From: Flavobacterium sp. MDT1-60
GTDB taxonomy: Bacteria; Bacteroidota; Bacteroidia; Flavobacteriales; Flavobacteriaceae
Length of the DNA stretch: 64,000 nt
Assembly (NCBI RefSeq): GCF_014844035.1
Contig: NZ_CP062159.1
Location: 5,146,001 to 5,210,000, forward strand
Direction of reading: 5' to 3'
Shown here one piece after another: positions 59,137 to 64,000 of the stretch (position 1 is its first letter; every line of letters begins with the position of its first letter). The position numbers and the translations under genes were made by a program. The notes under the pieces are model-generated. The model did not search any database. It saw only the letters and a program-made list of their open reading frames with translations, and was not told the DNA's origin.

Positions 59137-60126
59137 TCATTTTCGCTGAAAGAGATTGTACGATATCCCAACCCTAAAATAACCTTGCGTATCTTCACTT
59201 TGATCATACACATAGCGGTTGGTCCGTTCGCCTCTTTCAGTAATGCGCGTACTCAAAACATTATTAGCTCCTGCTTTTACAAATGCAATTATTTTTGGCG
59301 TAAAGCAATATTCATAGGTAATTCCGGATTTCAGTTCCAGTTGGTTCAGCTCGTAAATACCCTGTAAATTGGAGTTATTTAAATTCAAATAAAAACTTTC
59401 GGAATTTAATTCGGTTCCAAACGAAATTCTTCCGTTTTCCAGCAATTCTCTTCGAAATAAAAGTCGTTGTGGCAAAATGAAATCCACATCCCATTTTGAA
59501 TCTTTAAATTTATGGTTTATTGTCAGGACCGGCGTTATCGGAACAATTGACGACGGATCCAACATGCCCAGTGCACCAACGGTAATGGTAGTATTTGGGC
59601 TTCGCTTAACCACTATAACTGCTGAGACAAATCCTTTTAAGCGCTGTAGTTTATCTTCATTTCCATCCACACTTACCGTTGCATTGTAAATAACCGGCTT
59701 TTTAAAAAGTGATGTTATATAAGTCGCACTTACAGCACCTGCCCAATAATGAAAATCTTCAGTACTTCTGGTATACGTCTGCGTGCTATTATAATTGTAA
59801 ATATTTCCAAAATCATAGCGTTCATATTTGTACCGAAGGGAACTCGTTAAAACAAACCTCTTCGATTCTGAAGCATAAAAAGGCAGATTAAAAGCAGCTT
59901 TAAAACGACTATGATTTTCAATTCGTCCTCTTTCAAACTTATTTCCAAATAAATCAGAATCGTAATTTGACGGTCCCAATTGTTCGTATTGCACATCAAA
60001 AGTTCGCGTTGTCGGAAATTTATCTACTATTGCCTTCCCCAAAGTTTTCATGGCTGGTTCTTTTTCCTGTGCCATTGCTTTGAAAGACGCACATACCACT
60101 AAAACACAAATGATTTTTGTTCTCAT
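59137..60126 (-). CDS. Outer-membrane beta-barrel protein (DUF6268-like)
   Basis: About 329 residues from the ATG at 60126, with a signal peptide (MRTKIICVLVVCASFKAMAQ). The rest is a series of amphipathic strands (FVLTSSLRYKYERYDF, KWDVDFILPQRLLFRREL) with a closing aromatic strand ending YFRVGISYNLFQRK, so an outer-membrane barrel is likely. The frame extends 17 codons further, but the internal ATG gives the clean signal peptide. It is divergent from the LytS-type kinase, with a direct-repeat operator between. Confidence 0.75.
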   Translation of the reverse strand: MRTKIICVLVVCASFKAMAQEKEPAMKTLGKAIVDKFPTTRTFDVQYEQLGPSNYDSDLFGNKFERGRIENHSRFKAAFNLPFYASESKRFVLTSSLRYKYERYDFGNIYNYNSTQTYTRSTEDFHYWAGAVSATYITSLFKKPVIYNATVSVDGNEDKLQRLKGFVSAVIVVKRSPNTTITVGALGMLDPSSIVPITPVLTINHKFKDSKWDVDFILPQRLLFRRELLENGRISFGTELNSESFYLNLNNSNLQGIYELNQLELKSGITYEYCFTPKIIAFVKAGANNVLSTRITERGERTNRYVYDQSEDTQGYFRVGISYNLFQRK

Positions 60127-60217
60127 AAGCCAATAAAAATTTAAAAATTGTTTTGAAGAAAAACGTTTAGAACTCAAGGCAAAAATAATAGTGAAGTCTT
60201 GATTATAATAACTTAAT

Positions 60218-60264
60218 TATACCAGTGGCGTATTATTTATACCAATGGCGTTTGTATAATTTTG
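60218..60264 (+). promoter_or_regulatory. LytTR-like direct-repeat operator and promoter
   Basis: TATACCAGTGGCGT (60218-60231) and TATACCAATGGCGT (60238-60251) are direct repeats 20 bases apart, about two helical turns, as expected for a LytTR dimer. TAATTTTG (60257-60264) follows directly as -7 element for the kinase gene. Confidence 0.55.
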
Positions 60265-60310
60265 GATCAGAAAAAAACAAAAACTGTACTATTTCGCTAA
60301 TTTTGCCGTT

Positions 60311-61306
60311 ATGACGATGCTCAAAATATACCAGAACTTTTTCCTCCGCAACCTCATTGTAAATACCATTGTCATAGGTATTATTTTTGTTTGTGTCTAT
60401 GATGAGTTCAATTACAATGGCAAAAATTACTTGCTGCTTTTACAAAATATCTGCCTGGGTTATCTGCCCATGTATATGGGTGTTTTGTTCAGTAATCTTT
60501 TTATAATCAGGAAATTTCTTTTTACGAAGAAAATCAAAACCTTTTGGGTTTTATTTCTTGCTTTTTGGGCATGTTATTATGTTTCCATGACCTATTATTT
60601 CTATTATGTTGGGTTGGGAAGAATGAAAACATTATCGATTTTGTCTTTAATCTCCAACGGAACTTTCCTGTATTTCCTGCATGCCGTAATCATGAAAAAA
60701 GTCTCGGAGTCAGACAAGGATATTATGAATTACAAATCAGAACTTTCATTTTTAAAACAACAGCTCAATCCGCATTTTTTACTGAATGCCATGAATAATT
60801 TGTACGGAGAATCGCTGACCGAACCGGACAAACTACCGGACAGAATTCTGAATCTTTCAGACATGCTCCGTTATCAGATTGAAGCCACCAAAAAAGATTA
60901 TGTATTGATTGATGAAGAAATTGACTTTGTTAAAAAATACATTGAATACTATAGATTTCGAAACGAAAGACTAAAAGTGACCCAAAACTATGAAGGCGAT
61001 TTTAAAAACATCGATATTCCTCCTTTATTCTTTTTGCCCTTAGTAGAAAATGCTGTGAAGTTTTCGGGAGAAACACAAGAACCGTTTATAGCAGTGGATT
61101 TAAAAGTAAAATGCCAACATTTATCGTTTACCTTAAAAAACAATTATTTAGATTCGGGTTCAAGACTTTCGGGCACCGGAATTGGAATTGAAAACCTAAA
61201 AAGACGTTTAGAAGTTTACGGTCTTAAACACGAACTGAGCTGCAAAAAAGAAAAAAACACCTATAGAGTAAAACTGAATATATGGGACTTACCTACCGTT
61301 GCCTGA
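60311..61306 (+). CDS. LytS-type sensor histidine kinase
   Basis: A 331-residue membrane kinase with four hydrophobic segments (about 12-30, 42-62, 75-95, 105-125). A HisKA_7TM/LytS-type transmitter follows with the phospho-accepting His in LKQQLNPHFLLNAMNNLY and the ATP-site blocks PLFFLPLVENAVKF and GTGIGIENLKRRLEVYG. It overlaps the response regulator gene by 25 bases, so both are made together. The start could also be the ATG two codons later (MLKIYQ). Confidence 0.92.
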   Translation: MTMLKIYQNFFLRNLIVNTIVIGIIFVCVYDEFNYNGKNYLLLLQNICLGYLPMYMGVLFSNLFIIRKFLFTKKIKTFWVLFLAFWACYYVSMTYYFYYVGLGRMKTLSILSLISNGTFLYFLHAVIMKKVSESDKDIMNYKSELSFLKQQLNPHFLLNAMNNLYGESLTEPDKLPDRILNLSDMLRYQIEATKKDYVLIDEEIDFVKKYIEYYRFRNERLKVTQNYEGDFKNIDIPPLFFLPLVENAVKFSGETQEPFIAVDLKVKCQHLSFTLKNNYLDSGSRLSGTGIGIENLKRRLEVYGLKHELSCKKEKNTYRVKLNIWDLPTVA

Positions 61307-61977
61307 TTATTGACGACGAAACGCCGGCTCACAAAGCGCTTGCTTCGCATATTGCAAAATGCGATGATCTGGAGCATTCAGGAAGTGCTTTCAGCGGAAT
61401 GGAAGCGGTAAAAATGCTCAACGAAAACCAATACGATATTATTTTTCTGGACATTAATATGCCCGTGATTTCCGGAGTCGAATTAATGGAATTACAGCCC
61501 AACCGTCCGCTTACGATTGTTACCACGGCTTATTCTGATTTTGCACTTTCGGCCTATCAAAACGATGCAATTGATTATTTGCTGAAACCTATTTCGTTCG
61601 AAAAATTCTCTAAAGCGATAGAAAAAGCCAAAACCTATTATTCAGGAAATAGCATCAAAAAAGAAAATACCGGCACAGAAAGAACACTTTCCTACCGCGC
61701 CAACGGCCAAATGATCGACACGCTTTTGAGTGACATTCTCTATATAGAAAGCCTGGGCAACTACATGAAATTGTACAGCAAAAAATTAAAATCTCCCCTT
61801 ATTATTTACGGTTCACTCTCCAGTCTAAGCGACGAAATCAACAGCAAAGATTTTGTGCAGGTACACCGTTCCTATATTGTAAATAAAAAAGAAATAACCA
61901 CCAAAACCTCCAAGACATTAACCCTCTCAAACGGAGAAATCATCCCTGTAGGAAGAAAGTATCAGATTCTTTTATAA
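61282..61977 (+). CDS. LytTR-family response regulator
   Basis: A 231-residue regulator. The receiver has the acidic pair in LIIDDETP and the phospho-acceptor Asp in YDIIFLDINMP; the conserved Lys is in YLLKPISF. The C-terminal LytTR DNA-binding domain (about 130-231) shows ILYIESLGNYMKLY and FVQVHRSYIVNKKEI. It pairs with the overlapping LytS-type kinase. The direct repeats at 60218-60251 are its likely site, controlling itself and probably the divergent barrel gene. Confidence 0.93.
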   Translation: MGLTYRCLIIDDETPAHKALASHIAKCDDLEHSGSAFSGMEAVKMLNENQYDIIFLDINMPVISGVELMELQPNRPLTIVTTAYSDFALSAYQNDAIDYLLKPISFEKFSKAIEKAKTYYSGNSIKKENTGTERTLSYRANGQMIDTLLSDILYIESLGNYMKLYSKKLKSPLIIYGSLSSLSDEINSKDFVQVHRSYIVNKKEITTKTSKTLTLSNGEIIPVGRKYQILL

Positions 61978-62113
61978 TATGACAGTTCTGGAATTAGAAA
62001 ATTTGACAATGATTATGCGCGCAATCTATTTTCTAATTGACACATTATCTAATTAAAAAAAATGCTACGCGAATATCGCTGACTTCACTAGCGAAAAGTT
62101 TTCACCCCAAAAA

Positions 62114-62530
62114 TCATCTCTTCCTAAACAGAACAGCAATCGCCCTCGTAGACCATAACGCCCACAAAATCAAAACAGGCTGAAAAAACAATCGAATCAA
62201 ACGGGCTTGATCTGTGTTCATGCCCAGAGCGTCCGTTCCGTTTAAATATTGGGCGATATTACCCGGAAAAACCAATACATAAAATACGCCCAGAAAAATC
62301 CCTATTTGTATTTTATAACGGGTTAGGAAAATTAGGGCCAAACCTATTGCCATTTCGACTATCCCGGAAAGTATCACCACGAGATCTTTATCCATTGGAA
62401 CCCAATTCGGCACCTGCGCCTGAAAATCAGTTCGCTGAAAAGTAAAATGTCCCATTGCAGCCGTTATCATAAAGATTCCCAAAAGGATTCGGAAGAAATT
62501 TTGAGTTTTGGTCGTAGTCCTATTTTCCAT
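62114..62530 (-). CDS. DoxX-like membrane protein
   Basis: A 138-residue inner-membrane protein with four hydrophobic segments (about 10-28, 48-70, 74-92, 108-130). The pattern FRILLGIFMITAAMGHFTF, VVILSGIVEMAIGLALI and PGNIAQYLNG matches the DoxX/DoxD-like group. Their function is poorly known; quinone or thiol redox roles are reported for some. Monocistronic. A decayed second copy lies at 58558-58662. Confidence 0.8.
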   Translation of the reverse strand: MENRTTTKTQNFFRILLGIFMITAAMGHFTFQRTDFQAQVPNWVPMDKDLVVILSGIVEMAIGLALIFLTRYKIQIGIFLGVFYVLVFPGNIAQYLNGTDALGMNTDQARLIRLFFQPVLILWALWSTRAIAVLFRKR

Positions 62531-62666
62531 CTGTTGATATTTTAGTTGCGATTTGATTTGAATGTCTGTGTATTATTACAAGTGTTCCATCTCAAAATTA
62601 CGTAATCAATCCTAAAATACTTTGTACTTTCTAACAGTATCGTTGTGTAATAACCATATGATTTCT

Positions 62667-63275
62667 TTAAGCAATATTCTCCAGCCCACCCGGAAATGGC
62701 CTGTAAGCATAATAATGCAAAACCTCCTCAATAGCTATTTTTAAAGCTTCATTTATAGGAAGCAAGCTAACACCCATTCTTAAATCGATTTGGGCCAACT
62801 GCATATAATAATCAGAAAAAATGGGAACGTATTTTCCTTTGTTAATCGCTACTTCCGCTTTAGTAAAGTTTTCCTGTTGTTCTTCTTTTATGATATTACA
62901 GGTAGCCAATCGCAGTTTCCCAAATTTATCTGTGGTAGCACCGTAACCAAAAAGTCGGCAAATTAAACCACGGTAACGATAATTACTACAGCTTCCTTTA
63001 TGATGTTCCAAAACCGAAAGCGAGCGGTATAAAAAGCAATTCTTAGTCGAAATGCTGCTTAATTCTTTTAAAGTTACCTCAGCTTTGCCATTCAGAAACA
63101 AATGAAAGGCCCAGGGTAAAAATTCTAAGGGCGAAGCGTCTATGTTGGGTGTCGAACAGCATTTGCCACAACCTGCTTTGCAATGCAAATACGTTTCAGA
63201 CTGGAAGGCCGTAATTTCAATTTCAAGACGATCAAACAATGCTTCAACCTGCCCAACCTTCTCTTCTATTGACAT
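62667..63275 (-). CDS. YkgJ-family cysteine-cluster protein
   Basis: A 202-residue soluble protein with the CxxxCxxCC signature (CKAGCGKCCSTP, from about residue 32), SPLEFLPW, and further Cys residues in CSNYRYRGLICRLFGYG and LATCN. The family (UPF0153/YkgJ) is thought to bind zinc or an iron-sulfur cluster; the role is unknown. Stands alone; no promoter assigned. Confidence 0.85.
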   Translation of the reverse strand: MSIEEKVGQVEALFDRLEIEITAFQSETYLHCKAGCGKCCSTPNIDASPLEFLPWAFHLFLNGKAEVTLKELSSISTKNCFLYRSLSVLEHHKGSCSNYRYRGLICRLFGYGATTDKFGKLRLATCNIIKEEQQENFTKAEVAINKGKYVPIFSDYYMQLAQIDLRMGVSLLPINEALKIAIEEVLHYYAYRPFPGGLENIA

Positions 63276-63385
63276 TTGTTTTTTTGTAAGGTAGGCTAAT
63301 AGAAATGGCTACTGTTACAATTGTAGTTTTATTGGGAAGATTTTAGATTTGCTCCAATTATCTACTTCTGCGAAGTGTCTCTACC

Positions 63386-63416
63386 GATAATGCAGATTTG
63401 CAATCCTTGCCCGCAA
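63386..63416. repeat. Solitary REP element of the RAYT family
   Basis: CCGATAATGCAGATTTGCAA, then CCTTGCCCGCAAAGATAAGA: the forward REP with its spacer (GCAAAGATAAGACAC) but several changes, about 6 kb from the array. Confidence 0.75.
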
Positions 63417-63538
63417 AGATAAGACACGTTAATTCGGCTAAAACAAACCTCAAAAAACTGTATGTGCACAGAGTTGTAGCTTTTTTATGTTTAATAAAAT
63501 GCATCCCTAATATTAAATTTACGGCCTAATATTAAAAA

Positions 63539-63581
63539 CACGTATAAATACGTGGTGCCCAGTCCATATTAATTCTTAAAC
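63539..63581 (+). promoter_or_regulatory. CACGTAT-AA-ATACGTG palindrome with downstream element
   Basis: Two 7-base arms around AA (63539-63554), followed at 63571 by AATTCTTAAAC. The same two words occur at 54122-54134 and 54143-54153. Probably a regulator site; the protein is unknown. No plus-strand gene follows, only orphan hairpins. Confidence 0.4.
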
Positions 63582-63666
63582 TTGCTATCAGTATGGTGGA
63601 ACATATTTTTATCATGGTTTTTCTGTAGGTAGGAAACCTTGATTGTTTAATACTATTTTTTGGGGC

Positions 63667-63711
63667 AAAAAGTGAGATCACAATCGACAACGATTTAAGA
63701 TCTCACTTTTT
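63667..63711. terminator. Orphan bidirectional terminator-like hairpin
   Basis: AAAAAGTGAGATC pairs with GATCTCACTTTTT across a 19-base loop. No plus-strand gene lies upstream within 1.6 kb, so an unseen short transcript from 63.55 kb is possible. Confidence 0.5.
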
Positions 63712-63748
63712 AGTTTTATGCCATACCAACTTCCAAATAGTTTCTTTA

Positions 63749-63784
63749 AAAAAAGCACAAACGTCATAGACATTTGCGCTTTTT
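63749..63784 (-). terminator. Terminator of the gene at the right window edge
   Basis: AAAAAGCACAAACGTC pairs, with two G-U/A-C style mismatches, with GACATTTGCGCTTTTT around ATA. It lies 48 bases behind the stop at 63832. Confidence 0.65.
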
Positions 63785-63831
63785 GTATGTTTTAAAAGAA
63801 TATAAGTACTCCTTTATATCAATATGAAATC

Positions 63832-64000
63832 TTAGTCTTTCTTTTGATTATTTTTTGCAATTTGAGTCTCCAGATATAAAATTATTTTTTTAAGACTTTC
63901 AATAGTCTCTTTTCTCGCTTCTGCAAGATCTTTATAATTAAGGGCTTCCTCTGGATTTTTCGTATCAATTTTAGTATACGGGGCAGTTTCTTCATTTAAA
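63832..64000 (-). CDS. C-terminal end of an unidentified protein
   Basis: Minus-strand frame open from the window edge (codon at 63999-63997) to a TAA at 63834-63832, 55 codons. The residues are hydrophilic and helical (NPEEALNYKDLAEARKETIE, then SLKKIILYLETQ), ending QKKD. Too short to classify. A terminator follows. Confidence 0.6.
   Translation of the reverse strand, partial: LNEETAPYTKIDTKNPEEALNYKDLAEARKETIESLKKIILYLETQIAKNNQKKD

Noticed and set aside
63600..63640. 11-codon frame (MVEHIFIMVFL) before the orphan hairpin
   Set aside because: Too short to support as a gene; mentioned only because an unexplained terminator follows.

Overview
The window is a chromosomal stretch of a Flavobacterium-like member of the Bacteroidota. 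The evidence is the gldK-gldL-gldM-gldN gliding/type IX secretion operon next to topA, AT-rich DNA, repeated Bacteroidota -7 promoter elements (TAnnTTTG), a Bacteroidota-type LptE, GroES/GroEL with a GGM-rich tail, and large YD-repeat (RHS) proteins of the kind common in this phylum. No sequence search could be run. Family names rest on recognised motifs and layout.

Region 1 to 20.5 kb (minus strand) is an RHS/polymorphic-toxin-like locus. In transcription order it holds an OmpH/Skp-like periplasmic protein, a lipoprotein, a 2047-residue SpvB/TcB-like exported protein, a jelly-roll/YD protein whose signal peptide is cut off from its body by an apparent AT-dinucleotide frameshift, a 3893-residue RHS protein with a variable C-terminal tip, and the start of a small membrane protein at the window edge (candidate immunity gene). 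From 20.5 to 21.7 kb the DNA is mostly non-coding. It carries a decayed amidohydrolase-like fragment and tRNA-Glu(UUC), with a 26-bp element shared between the fragment and the tRNA terminator.

Region 21.7 to 30.4 kb holds mixed single genes: a conserved small protein, a leucine-rich-repeat protein, a DUF1761 membrane protein, a FemAB/GNAT-like acyltransferase, a divergent pair of a YegS/diacylglycerol-kinase-like enzyme and an App1-like phosphatidate phosphatase, an ABC-F ATPase, a DUF983 protein and a FAD oxidoreductase.

Region 30.4 to 39.2 kb (minus strand) runs topA, an arginase-fold protein that has lost metal ligands, then gldK, gldL, gldM, gldN (the T9SS ring and motor). Region 39.7 to 49.7 kb (plus strand) carries miaB, a GxxExxY nuclease-like gene framed by inverted repeats, a sigma-54 activator, lptE, a repeat-rich TPR-type protein, secG, groES, a frameshifted four-helix-bundle gene inserted between groES and groEL, groEL, and a nucleotide pyrophosphatase/phosphodiesterase.

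Region 50 to 64 kb contains an AraC regulator with an SDR, a SulP transporter, a three-gene cluster of exported/membrane proteins ending in a papain-like protein, a RAYT transposase with a REP array, an outer-membrane barrel protein divergent from a LytS/LytTR two-component pair with a direct-repeat operator, a DoxX-like protein with a decayed second copy nearby, a YkgJ-type cysteine-cluster protein, and the end of an unidentified gene.

A recurring theme is that many intergenic joints carry their own inverted-repeat family. Three small genes (GxxExxY, four-helix-bundle, RAYT) each sit inside such repeats. Together with the RHS locus, these are the most interesting parts of the window.
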